Below are positions 52,643-60,917 of a stretch of 64,000 bases of DNA, piece after piece. Position 1 is the first letter of the stretch, and every line of letters starts with the position of its first letter. Source of the DNA: Saccharibacillus sp. JS10 (GTDB lineage: Bacteria; Bacillota; Bacilli; Paenibacillales; Paenibacillaceae); assembly GCF_024436065.1 (NCBI RefSeq), contig NZ_JANFNS010000005.1, forward strand, positions 186,001 to 250,000. The letters run 5' to 3'. The notes below the pieces were generated by a model. That model had not been told where the DNA came from. It searched no databases and saw only the letters and a program-made list of their open reading frames with translations. A program made the position numbers and the translations under genes.

Positions 52643-54472
52643 TTATGAGGTCGTCTGCGAAGCCGCAATCGGAATCTGCACGCGGTATTCCGCATCCGGT
52701 ATCCAGCAGCGACGTACAAAATCCCGACCCCGAACGACCACTTGATCGGCATACACTTCCACATGCAGCCCTTGGCTTCCGATGAGATGTTGATCTTGAT
52801 CCGTCCAGAGATACGCTACGGATGCAGCGTTGAACATCGAAGGTTCGGTTCCATGCCCATCCGAAAATGTACGCTTCGCTTCCAATTGCCAATGGGTATG
52901 CCCCGAGAACAAGATAACTTGCGGATATTCCGCCAACGCTTGTTGTAGCGCCGCATTCTGGTTTACGCCGTACCAACCTTGATGACTCATCGAACCTGCT
53001 ACCGTATCGCGCAGCGGTTGATGCAAGAATACAAAGATTGGACGCTCGGGCGATGCTTCTTCAGATAATCGATCACGTAGCCAATCCAGTTGCATATTTG
53101 ATAGATCGCAATCTTTCGGATGCGGGCTTTCACTGCCGAGAAAAATAAAATGATAACCGGCTAGCCAATGATCGTGATAAGGAGCCGCTTCTCCTGTTCC
53201 TTCGGCAAAACGGCGCATCCGCGTTGTCCATAGTTCACGCGCTTGTTGCGAAATCGTCTGAGGTTCAGAAGAACCCAGACGTTCCGCCATTCCGGCAAAG
53301 TCCAGCCCCTCTGTCGCTGCGACAAGCTCAGTGACCGGGGACAACCTTCCGTCCAGTGCATCTTCGACTTCGTATTCCGGCAATAGGCTCAGATCGATCG
53401 GCGTGCCGCCTTCGTCCCAGAGCACGGCTCCGATATCATGGTTCCCGAGTGTGAGATAAAGCTCCGGCAAAGGTCTTGGGCGACTATTCCAAATCCGTCG
53501 AAACTCCGCATATTCCGTAGCTAGCCCGCGATCGGTTACATCGCCGACGTGCATAATACCCAGACTTTTCTGACCGAACGAAGATATATCGATCAGCGCT
53601 TCTTCAAAATGCCGGTTATGAATATGGCTGGCATCTTCCCGGACATGCGTATCCGTGATGACTTGGAATACAGCAAGCGGTTGCTGTTGAACCGATGGTG
53701 CAGACGTCGCGTCGATCTTAAGAAGTTCGGTGAACGAAGAGATCGTGAAATCCGCAAGTTGGAATACATCAGGCTCGCCGATTCCAACTTTGAGCGCGGC
53801 TCCTGCGGCTCTCGCCATCTCCATATCCCCATCGGTATCGCCAATGACCACGACGCGCTGAGGTGCTACGCCGAGCTGCTGGCAAGCAAGAAGACACAAA
53901 TCGGGATACGGCTTGCCTCGCTCCGCCAGATCATTGCCAATGATTGCGCCAAAATAATGGTCGACGCCAAGCCAACGTAAATGCTGCAAAGCGCTATACG
54001 TATCGTCTGCGGTGACGACTGCCATCGGAATTTGCTCCGAGCGGCAACGATCCAGAAACTTTTGTACGCCGGGAAGCAGACGCGCAGGACGCACGATCTC
54101 CATTTGAGCATCGGCATATTCCATACAATCTTGTACGATCATTTTGGATTCTGCCCATGATAAGCCGGCGCGGTATCCTTGCCAGATCAGCACCGCATTC
54201 ATTTCTTCCATCGTGCCCATTGCGAGCGGTCCGCGCCGATCATAATCGGACATCGAACCGGAAGCTTCATGCCGGGTTCCCCAAATTTCCGGAATCTGCT
54301 CATCCGTTAAAATAAGCTTCTGTTCAGCCAAACACTCGCGGAACCGATCAAGCACCGTATCTGCCCAAAATCCCCATAAAACGGTGAAATCGAGCAACGT
54401 TCCGTCTTTGTCGAACAAAATCGCGTCGGCTTGCCAAATCTCATGCTTCTGCTTTGAGGTTTCCTTCTCCAT
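52643..54472 (-). CDS. Fused HAD phosphatase and metallophosphoesterase
   Basis: A 609-residue protein with two enzyme domains. Residues ~12-250 are a HAD phosphatase of the phosphoglycolate phosphatase type: DKDGT at 21-25, Lys187 in GKPYP and GDTDGDMEMA at 211-220. Residues ~265-609 are a calcineurin-like metallophosphoesterase: DTH at 274-276, GD at 310-311, GNHD at 343-346 and GHTHW near 530. No signal peptide, so cytoplasmic. It is 51 bp downstream of a Ugp-like importer's receptor gene on the same strand; the joint activity could strip a phosphodiester and then the phosphate from an imported ester (inference). Confidence 0.82.
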   Translation of the reverse strand: MEKETSKQKHEIWQADAILFDKDGTLLDFTVLWGFWADTVLDRFRECLAEQKLILTDEQIPEIWGTRHEASGSMSDYDRRGPLAMGTMEEMNAVLIWQGYRAGLSWAESKMIVQDCMEYADAQMEIVRPARLLPGVQKFLDRCRSEQIPMAVVTADDTYSALQHLRWLGVDHYFGAIIGNDLAERGKPYPDLCLLACQQLGVAPQRVVVIGDTDGDMEMARAAGAALKVGIGEPDVFQLADFTISSFTELLKIDATSAPSVQQQPLAVFQVITDTHVREDASHIHNRHFEEALIDISSFGQKSLGIMHVGDVTDRGLATEYAEFRRIWNSRPRPLPELYLTLGNHDIGAVLWDEGGTPIDLSLLPEYEVEDALDGRLSPVTELVAATEGLDFAGMAERLGSSEPQTISQQARELWTTRMRRFAEGTGEAAPYHDHWLAGYHFIFLGSESPHPKDCDLSNMQLDWLRDRLSEEASPERPIFVFLHQPLRDTVAGSMSHQGWYGVNQNAALQQALAEYPQVILFSGHTHWQLEAKRTFSDGHGTEPSMFNAASVAYLWTDQDQHLIGSQGLHVEVYADQVVVRGRDFVRRCWIPDAEYRVQIPIAASQTTS

Positions 54473-54523
54473 GTTGTCGACCTCCTATCGCTTTTGCTAA
54501 GCTGCTTCGATCCCGAGCAACTC

Positions 54524-55912
54524 TTATTTAGTCACGCGATCCAGTTCGCTTTGTGCTTTGGCTTGCGCTTCTTTCAAAGCTTGCTCGGCAGGTACGTTGT
54601 TGATCTGTACTTGATCGGCAGCCAATTTCAGCGCATCGGTAATTTTTCCGCCTGTCGGATCTTGATACGGAACCGATGCGTGCGAAGCTTGCTGAAGCGG
54701 AACGCTGATTTGCGGGTTCTTTTCGCTGAACGCTTTGAAAGCCGGATCTTCGAGCGAAGATTGACGAACCGCGATATAGCCGGTATTCATCGACCAATCC
54801 GCTGTATTTTCAGGCTGCATGAAATAGGTGAACCATTTGAACGCGGCTTGCTGTTGCTCAGGAGTTGCTTTCGCTACGATGCCCGCTTGAATCGCATTCG
54901 CTACCGGCTTTCCTTCGCCTACGCCTTCCCAGCCCGGTTGTTCCATCGCCGCTACGATATTGAAGTCCAGATCGCCTTGGTCGCCGCTGGAACCTGTATA
55001 ACCCGCCGCTTTGTTTTTCATGACGTCGTCAATCGTTTTGTACCAATATTCCCAGCCTTGTCCGCCGGAATGGATACGCATGATCTGATCTTCGTGAATC
55101 CATTTGCGGAAATGTTCCCAAGTCTCAATCCATTCCGGGGAGTCGATCATGACCGTTTTGCCGTCTTCGCTCAGCACTTGCCCGCCGCGGCTAAGCGCCG
55201 CATCGATCATATTACCTTCGCCCCACATCGGTTCCCAACCGTAGAAAGTCGTTTTGTCGCCTTCTTTTTTGGTCATTTTAGCCGCTGCATCGGCAAGAGC
55301 TTCCCATGTTTTCAGGCTTGCCGGGTCGATACCCGCTGCTTCCAGCGTATCTTTGCGGTAGTACATGACTTGCGTCGTCCCGTACATTGGCAAGAAGTAT
55401 TGTTTTCCGTCAACTTTACCTTGATTCAGAAAAGTCTGAACGAAGTCTTCGGACTTGAATTCGGGATCAGCCGCAATCATTTCGTCTAACGAAGCGTAAT
55501 AACCTTTGCGTGCCCAGTCGACGTTAGAACTCAGTACAGCTGCCGGTACATTGTTCGATGCGATCGCCGCTTGCAGCTTTTGCTCGGTTTCGGTGTAGTC
55601 GGCTTGCGCGATTCCTTTTACGACCACTTCGTCTTGCGACTTATTAAACGCTTCGATCTTTGCTTTCATGTTGTCGCCGAGATTGCCGCCTAGACCGTAC
55701 CAAAACTCGATTTCAACCGGCTTACCGGATTCGGTAGCTGCGCTAGCCGTGCCTGCCGAAGCTGCCGCGGTGTCGCCGCCTGTTTGCGAACCGCAAGCTG
55801 CGAGTAACGTAAAGCTCGCCGCGAGCAGCATCGACATTCCGCTTTTCCAACTCCATTTTTGACCCCATGATTTTTTCACCGAAAAACGCGCTTGATTCGA
55901 ACTTGTTTTCAT
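54524..55912 (-). CDS. Solute-binding lipoprotein of a Ugp-like ABC importer
   Basis: A 462-residue family-1 solute-binding protein; lipobox LLAAC with Cys40 after an unusually long, Lys/Trp-rich signal region. The start EFWYGLGGNLGDNMK of the mature part and the YGTTQVMYYRKD segment resemble UgpB-type receptors (sn-glycerol-3-phosphate, glycerophosphodiesters) as well as general carbohydrate ones, so the ligand is not certain. GGAGGCG lies 10 nt before the ATG. It is third in an operon of two permeases, the receptor, and the fused phosphatase/phosphoesterase. Confidence 0.85.
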   Translation of the reverse strand: MKTSSNQARFSVKKSWGQKWSWKSGMSMLLAASFTLLAACGSQTGGDTAAASAGTASAATESGKPVEIEFWYGLGGNLGDNMKAKIEAFNKSQDEVVVKGIAQADYTETEQKLQAAIASNNVPAAVLSSNVDWARKGYYASLDEMIAADPEFKSEDFVQTFLNQGKVDGKQYFLPMYGTTQVMYYRKDTLEAAGIDPASLKTWEALADAAAKMTKKEGDKTTFYGWEPMWGEGNMIDAALSRGGQVLSEDGKTVMIDSPEWIETWEHFRKWIHEDQIMRIHSGGQGWEYWYKTIDDVMKNKAAGYTGSSGDQGDLDFNIVAAMEQPGWEGVGEGKPVANAIQAGIVAKATPEQQQAAFKWFTYFMQPENTADWSMNTGYIAVRQSSLEDPAFKAFSEKNPQISVPLQQASHASVPYQDPTGGKITDALKLAADQVQINNVPAEQALKEAQAKAQSELDRVTK

Positions 55913-55952
55913 TCTTGATTCGCCTCCGATAGATAGGTTGATTGAAATCCGA

Positions 55953-56876
55953 TTAGTTTTTGTTCACGCCAGCCGACATGTTGACACTTTGCATAATCGT
56001 TTTTTGCGCAAATACGAACAAGATCAGTAAAGGGGCAATCGTGAACGCGCTCGCTGCCATAATTTGCGGCCAGGCTAGCCCGTAAGCTCCGCCTTCGACG
56101 AAAAATCCGCGCAGCCCCGCCGACACTAGCCTTAGATCGGGGTCTTTAGTAATCAACATCGGCCAGAAGTAGTTGTTGTACTGGTCGATAAAGGTAATCA
56201 AGATCATCACGGCAAAAGACGAGCGAATCAGCGGCGACATAATCGTCCACAAAATGCGGAAGTGCGAAGCACCGTCCAATTGCCCTGCCTCTACCAGCTC
56301 ATGCGACACTTGCATAAAAGCTTGACGCAATAAGAAGATCGAGAATACGCTGACACAGTTCGAGATAATCAAGCCCGCATAGGAGTCAAGTAAATGTAGA
56401 TTGTTCAAAATCATATAACTCGGTAAATAAACCGCCGTGCTCGGAATCATATAGCCGATCAGCACCATCGCGGTAAACGGATTTTTGAGACGGAATTTCA
56501 TATGCGTCAAAGCGTAAGCCATCATGCTTCCGTTAATGACTTGAATGACGCAAATGCTGACCGCTACAAAAATACTATTGAACATATATCTGGCAAAAGG
56601 AGCCGCGTTCCAAGCATCTGCATAGTTGTTCCAATGAATATTTTCCGGGAAAAAGGTCGGCGGGAACTGCCAAATCTCGTCGTTTGTTTTTAGCCCGCTC
56701 GTGACCATCCAGTAAAAAGGAAACGCCATCGCCAAGCTAATCAGAACCAAGACCGTATAGCGCACCGCGACTCCGATCTTTTCACTCATTGATAGCATTG
56801 AACGGCTACGATCACCCTTGCGTCCTCGGCTTAGTTCGCTTCGCGACTTCATTTTTTTGGCTTCGGTTAGATTCAT
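55953..56876 (-). CDS. Ugp-like ABC permease, second subunit (UgpE/MalG-type)
   Basis: A 307-residue permease with about six membrane segments and the EAA loop (ELVEAGQLDGASHFRILWTI near 215). The N-terminal ~30 residues are very basic (SRGRKGDRSRS). Its ATG overlaps the stop of the first permease (ATGA), so the two subunits are translationally coupled. No ATPase gene is nearby; such importers usually share one elsewhere (MsmK/UgpC type). Confidence 0.88.
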   Translation of the reverse strand: MNLTEAKKMKSRSELSRGRKGDRSRSMLSMSEKIGVAVRYTVLVLISLAMAFPFYWMVTSGLKTNDEIWQFPPTFFPENIHWNNYADAWNAAPFARYMFNSIFVAVSICVIQVINGSMMAYALTHMKFRLKNPFTAMVLIGYMIPSTAVYLPSYMILNNLHLLDSYAGLIISNCVSVFSIFLLRQAFMQVSHELVEAGQLDGASHFRILWTIMSPLIRSSFAVMILITFIDQYNNYFWPMLITKDPDLRLVSAGLRGFFVEGGAYGLAWPQIMAASAFTIAPLLILFVFAQKTIMQSVNMSAGVNKN

Positions 56877-57751
56877 GAGTAATGTACCAAGCGTCGACTG
56901 AGCAGGAACGATACCCCTGACAACAGCACGCAGATCAGAATGATAATCACGGCAATCGCAGAAGCTTCGCCAACGTTAAACGACTCGAATGCCGATTGGT
57001 AATACATGTACAGAAGCGTGCGTGTCGATCCGGCTGGGCCGCCTTGCGTCATGACGTTGATTTGGTCGTACGCTTGCAGCGACTGAATCGTCAGAATGAT
57101 CGAAAGGAACAATGTCGTAGGCGAGATCAGCGGTAGCGTAATCCCTCGGAATTTGTCCCATGCCCCTGCTCCGTCAATCGAAGCGGCTTCCATTAGGTCT
57201 TGCGGCAGATTGCGCAGAGCGACCAGATAGAACACCATCGACCAACCGATCGATTTCCAGACGGTCACGATCATGACGGCTACAAGCGCCCATGTCGAAT
57301 CTTGCAGCCAGCCGACAGGCGAAATGCCGACCCATCCCAATACAAGATTGGCAAGCCCGACATCCGGTTCGAAAATCCACGACCAAACAATCGATACGGC
57401 AACGGTAGGCGTGACCCATGGCGAGAACATCATGGCGCGAAAGAGTCCGGTCGAACGCAGCTTGCTGTTCATTAACAGCGCGAGCGCCAATCCTCCGACG
57501 ATAATCGGAACCACGGTGCCGAATCCGAACAACAGGGTAACTTTCAGCGCTTGGTAAAAGTCGGCGTGCGTCAGTAGATATGTATAGTTTTCCAGACCGA
57601 CAAACAACTTTTCCGGGCTCATGAAATCCCACTCGGTAAAGCTCAAATACACGATATAGCCGAGCGGTCCGAACCAGAACAACATAAGCGGTACAAGAGC
57701 CGGCAAGGTGAACAACACCGCTTCGCCTTCTCGCAAAGCTTTCAGACGCAA
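56873..57751 (-). CDS. Ugp-like ABC permease, first subunit (UgpA/MalF-type)
   Basis: A 292-residue permease with six membrane segments and the EAA loop (DLMEAASIDGAGAWDKFRGI near 200). First gene of the importer operon, divergent from a GbsR-like regulator with an inverted repeat in the 208-bp gap. Coupled to the second permease by a four-base overlap. Confidence 0.88.
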   Translation of the reverse strand: MRLKALREGEAVLFTLPALVPLMLFWFGPLGYIVYLSFTEWDFMSPEKLFVGLENYTYLLTHADFYQALKVTLLFGFGTVVPIIVGGLALALLMNSKLRSTGLFRAMMFSPWVTPTVAVSIVWSWIFEPDVGLANLVLGWVGISPVGWLQDSTWALVAVMIVTVWKSIGWSMVFYLVALRNLPQDLMEAASIDGAGAWDKFRGITLPLISPTTLFLSIILTIQSLQAYDQINVMTQGGPAGSTRTLLYMYYQSAFESFNVGEASAIAVIIILICVLLSGVSFLLSRRLVHYS

Positions 57752-57825
57752 AACGTCAACTCCTCTAATTTTTATTTTTTGACGATAGCTTCATTCCGGT
57801 GTACAACTAAGGTAACTGGTGATCC

Positions 57826-57843
57826 GTACAAACATGATTGTAC
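57826..57843. promoter_or_regulatory. Inverted-repeat operator between the Ugp-like operon and the GbsR-like gene
   Basis: GTACAA (57826-57831), 6 bp, TTGTAC (57838-57843), a perfect inverted repeat. A further GTACAA half site lies at 57801-57806. Likely the regulator's site, by position. Confidence 0.55.
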
Positions 57844-57959
57844 AGAGCAATTGAAAAACGCAGATTATCGTAGTGTTAAATGTTCCGGCTGTTATGTAAA
57901 AGTTATAGGTATAAAATTGGAGCCAATTTCGGTTCGATTATGGATGTAGAGGTGACTTT

Positions 57960-58511
57960 ATGGAAAAAGAAATGATCAGCGGATTTGCGGATTCTTCGGC
58001 TGTGGGACGAAGCGAATTACGCCAAAAAGTGATCGAGTCGATCGCTTCAACCATGGATTTGTACGGGGTGAACCATTCATTCGGTCAACTGTACGGCATT
58101 ATGTATTTCGAAGACCGTCCGATGACGCTCGAAGAAATGAAGATCGAGATGAATATGAGCAAAAGCAATATGAGCTATGCGGTACGTTCATTGACCGAGT
58201 CGCAGATGATTTACAAACTTGACGAAAAGCGCGACCGGAAAGATCAGTACCAAGCGGAGACCAACTTTTTCCGCACGTTCCGTAATTTCTTCGGTGCGAA
58301 GCTGCAACGCGAAGTTAATGTGATGTTGACGAGTATCCGCGAAGTTACGCCGGATTTATCGGAGATCGCGGTATCGCCGGATACTTCTGAGACGGAAAAG
58401 GAAGAAGCGCTGCGCGATCTGCATAAGCTGCAACATGCGGAGCAGTATTATGTATGGTTGCAAGGGTTTGTGGATCGGATGCAGAGTGAGGACGGGTTTT
58501 TTGAGGGGTGA
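57960..58511 (+). CDS. GbsR/MarR-family transcriptional regulator
   Basis: A 183-residue winged-helix protein of the GbsR group: TMDLYGVNHSFGQLYGIMYF near residue 35 and LEEMKIEMNMSKSNMSYAVR near 60 follow the GbsR pattern closely. In Bacillus subtilis GbsR binds choline and derepresses choline uptake and oxidation genes; other members (OpcR, OpcAR) control compatible-solute import. Here it is divergent from the Ugp-like importer with the phosphatase/phosphoesterase fusion, its likely target. Element C and a terminator follow its stop. Confidence 0.83.
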   Translation: MEKEMISGFADSSAVGRSELRQKVIESIASTMDLYGVNHSFGQLYGIMYFEDRPMTLEEMKIEMNMSKSNMSYAVRSLTESQMIYKLDEKRDRKDQYQAETNFFRTFRNFFGAKLQREVNVMLTSIREVTPDLSEIAVSPDTSETEKEEALRDLHKLQHAEQYYVWLQGFVDRMQSEDGFFEG

Positions 58512-58519
58512 TTGAGGAG

Positions 58520-58705
58520 GGGAAGCGAGAAGACTGCGAGGGAAATTCGTTAGCGTATGCTTACGATGTGTCTTTCTTCGAAAGCCTTTAGCTCGCTTGT
58601 TGAACTCGGGAAAATTGGATTGGAATTTTGATTTGGATTTTCCCGAGTTCAAAGGCGAACATTTCATTCCTCCACTGACTTTCCCTCTCCGTCTTCTCGC
58701 TTCCC
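58520..58705. repeat. Dispersed nested palindromic element, copy C
   Basis: Outer stem GGGAAGCGAGAAGAC (58520-58534) with GTCTTCTCGCTTCCC (58691-58705), 15 bp perfect and nearly the same as in copy A. Middle GAGGGAAATTC (58538-58548) with GACTTTCCCTC (58677-58687), one mismatch. Inner GAACTCGGGAAAA (58602-58614) with TTTTCCCGAGTTC (58638-58650), perfect. The AGCGTATGCTT ... TTTCTTCGAAA module lies on the left of the inner stem (right in copy A). It starts 8 bp after the GbsR-like stop and precedes that gene's terminator. Confidence 0.92.
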
Positions 58706-58735
58706 AGTTAGGTTTGAGGGATTAGGTACATAAGG

Positions 58736-58767
58736 AAAAGAGGAATCTTCGCGATTCCTCTTTTTTT
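58736..58767 (+). terminator. Terminator of the GbsR-like gene
   Basis: AAGAGGAATC (58738-58747) with GATTCCTCTT (58753-58762) and a T-tract on the plus strand; the A-tract side also allows use from the other strand. Confidence 0.9.
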
Positions 58768-59137
58768 AACGATATTGTCTTGGGTCATGGGGTTTAGGGA
58801 TGGGGTCAGGATGGGCTTCGCACCATTTGACGGCAAAGCGTTCCAGTTCATCGAATAGATTATAGTTCATGTACGCGATATACGGTTGGCGCATCCGGTT
58901 GATGATCGTTTCGATTCGGTCTCGGTCGTAATCGGGCAGGTTGGTCGGGTCGAATGTAATTTCGATAAAATCACAGAATAATTCGTAGCCTTCGTCCCAA
59001 TTGGCGTTGCCGTTACGTTCCGCTTCATCACGCAGTCTACCGACGGAACGGATCAATTCGCCTTGTACGGTATCCGCTTGTCCGCCGTCCGGTACAAGAG
59101 TTTTCCACAATTCTTGGAACTTGGGTGAGCTTGTCAT
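58766..59137 (-). CDS. Conserved hypothetical protein, soluble
   Basis: A 123-residue acidic, mainly helical protein (LIRSVGRLRDEAERNGN, YELFCDFIEITFDP). No family recognised with confidence. Start at 59137, preceded by AAAGGAG at 10 nt. Last gene of a possible operon with the GNAT-ASCH and TIMP-like genes upstream; the gap to the former is 36 bp. Confidence 0.7.
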   Translation of the reverse strand: MTSSPKFQELWKTLVPDGGQADTVQGELIRSVGRLRDEAERNGNANWDEGYELFCDFIEITFDPTNLPDYDRDRIETIINRMRQPYIAYMNYNLFDELERFAVKWCEAHPDPIPKPHDPRQYR

Positions 59138-59173
59138 GGTTGAAAGTCTCCTTTGATGTAGAAAAATGATCAT

Positions 59174-60097
59174 TCATTTGGCTTGATGTAGTCGGCTTCT
59201 CAGTTCACGTTCAAGCTCTGAATCTTGTTCCACTCGTCGATACGACAGCGGAGGTCGAAATCCGTATTGATCTCGAAGCACCGTCAACGGCATCGGCTTG
59301 ATGGGCTGAAGTTCCAGTAGTGGCAAAGCATAACCTTTTGTGGCGCCTTTAAAATACTCTAAGGTTCCGGCATAAGTACCCGCTTCGTCGTTTTCCGCAA
59401 GTTCCGCTAATTGCTCCGGCGTTGCGATGATCGGTTTGCCGAACTTGGCATAAGCCACAACCGAAGACACAGGCGCGGATAGATACAAAAAAGCTTCGGT
59501 TGGCGCATCTGGGAACCGGCGGCGAAACTCGTGCTTTTTGCTCCCTTCACTTAGAGCTTGGTAAGGAGCTGGACGCAAACTCAGAATGATCGGCGGCTCA
59601 CCGGTAACCATCGTAATCGATGTGCCAACTTCTCCGACTTTTTGGAATCCAAAACGTTGATACAATCGCATAGCCGGTTCATTATCGGGATCGACACTTA
59701 GCGATACACGCTTTACGCCTTGCGACTTTAAAAGATCGAGCAGATATTCAAGCAAAGCCGCTCCGATTCCTCGACCTCGACTTTCTGCGGTTAGCGCCAT
59801 ACCAAGTTCCGGTACATCCGGCGCTACAGATCCATACCCTTGATCGTGTTCGGGAAACAATCGGACGTAAGCCGATCCCAAAGCTTTGCCTTCGTGATCC
59901 TCCGCAATAACGCCGACATCGCCTTTACGCCCCCAATGATCGATATATTTACGCATCGAAGGCTCGTCCAAAATGCTGCGTTCGAATGGCGGGTCTCCTT
60001 TTCTCACATACAACGATTGAAACAACATCTCCCGCAAAAAAGGAATATCTTTCGGTTCGGCAATGCGGATTCGAAAATTCAATGTAGACTTCTCCAT
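59174..60097 (-). CDS. GNAT acetyltransferase fused to an ASCH/PUA-like domain
   Basis: A 307-residue protein. Residues ~5-150 form a GNAT domain (acetyl-CoA loop ESRGRGIGAALLEYLL, then LSVDPDNEPAMRLYQRFGF). Residues ~165-300 look like an ASCH domain, which belongs to the PUA-like superfamily and is thought to bind RNA or nucleotides: IILSLRPAPYQALSEGSKKHEF then FLYLSAPVSSVVAYA. The start at 60097 has AAGGGAGGG upstream, within the end of the TIMP-like gene (13-bp gap), so translation may be coupled. Acetylated target unknown. Confidence 0.75.
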   Translation of the reverse strand: MEKSTLNFRIRIAEPKDIPFLREMLFQSLYVRKGDPPFERSILDEPSMRKYIDHWGRKGDVGVIAEDHEGKALGSAYVRLFPEHDQGYGSVAPDVPELGMALTAESRGRGIGAALLEYLLDLLKSQGVKRVSLSVDPDNEPAMRLYQRFGFQKVGEVGTSITMVTGEPPIILSLRPAPYQALSEGSKKHEFRRRFPDAPTEAFLYLSAPVSSVVAYAKFGKPIIATPEQLAELAENDEAGTYAGTLEYFKGATKGYALPLLELQPIKPMPLTVLRDQYGFRPPLSYRRVEQDSELERELRSRLHQAK

Positions 60098-60110
60098 GCT
60101 CGTCCCTCCC

Positions 60111-60686
60111 TTATTGGCTCCGTTTGCGAAGCAGCATCCATCCTCCAGCCGCAATCACCAGTAAAGCGCTCACTCCCAAGGTTACAGGTAAGATCCAGCG
60201 ATTTCTAGAACTTTCGGCTGAGGGTATCTCTTGCGCTGATTGCTCGAATACCGTTCCCGCTCCAAGCTGCTGTAAATCGTCCATGACTCTTGCATTGGTT
60301 TCGATCACTTCGCCTGAACGTCCGCAATTCGTCACTTCGTATCGTCCATCATGCTCATACGGATAGAGAAGATAGGTTTTACCTTTTTCAAAATCGAACT
60401 GGCAGCTACTCCAACTGGTGTAGACTTCGACTTCCGGCTCACTAACTCCACTCCAGCTTTGCTTCACAGACAATGTAGCGACATCGTAATTTTCATATTG
60501 TTTGGGTGAATCTTCTCCGATCTGGGTTACGGTTCCTGTGAAAGTCGCCGCCGCTTCATTTTTCGCTTCTTGCGCTGTTTCTGGAAACATACAGCTACAT
60601 GCTACCGCTTGCTGAGTTGGCAAAATAAAGGGCATCGATACCAGCAGCAAAACAACAATCATCCATACTTTCCCGAATTTCAGCAT
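60111..60686 (-). CDS. TIMP/NTR-like exported protein with C-terminal membrane anchor
   Basis: A 191-residue protein. Signal peptide residues ~1-29, then CSCMFPETAQ: the mature protein begins with CxC as in TIMP/netrin-like OB folds. Two further cysteines (SSCQFDF, TNCGRSG) could form disulfides. Near the C-terminus a hydrophobic segment (~165-182) followed by RKRS anchors it in the membrane, so the domain faces outward. Start at 60686 after GAGGGGGA. Role unknown; no metallopeptidase is adjacent. Confidence 0.75.
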   Translation of the reverse strand: MLKFGKVWMIVVLLLVSMPFILPTQQAVACSCMFPETAQEAKNEAAATFTGTVTQIGEDSPKQYENYDVATLSVKQSWSGVSEPEVEVYTSWSSCQFDFEKGKTYLLYPYEHDGRYEVTNCGRSGEVIETNARVMDDLQQLGAGTVFEQSAQEIPSAESSRNRWILPVTLGVSALLVIAAGGWMLLRKRSQ

Positions 60687-60917
60687 CCTTTTTCCCCCTC
60701 TATGTCTTATGCAAAATCGATACAATGTCATAGACGCAAAAAAGAAGAAAAAGGTTTTACACGGTGGTTTTAACAATTTGTTCCTGCAAGTCATTGAGTC
60801 TGCTAAGGTGCTTTCGGGTAATGAATGAAGAATTGTTGAAAACCGCTTATTATTTTCACTTACTTTCAACACATGAGATTTTAAACTACGATCCAAGAAG
60901 GAGAGCTGGTCCATCCT

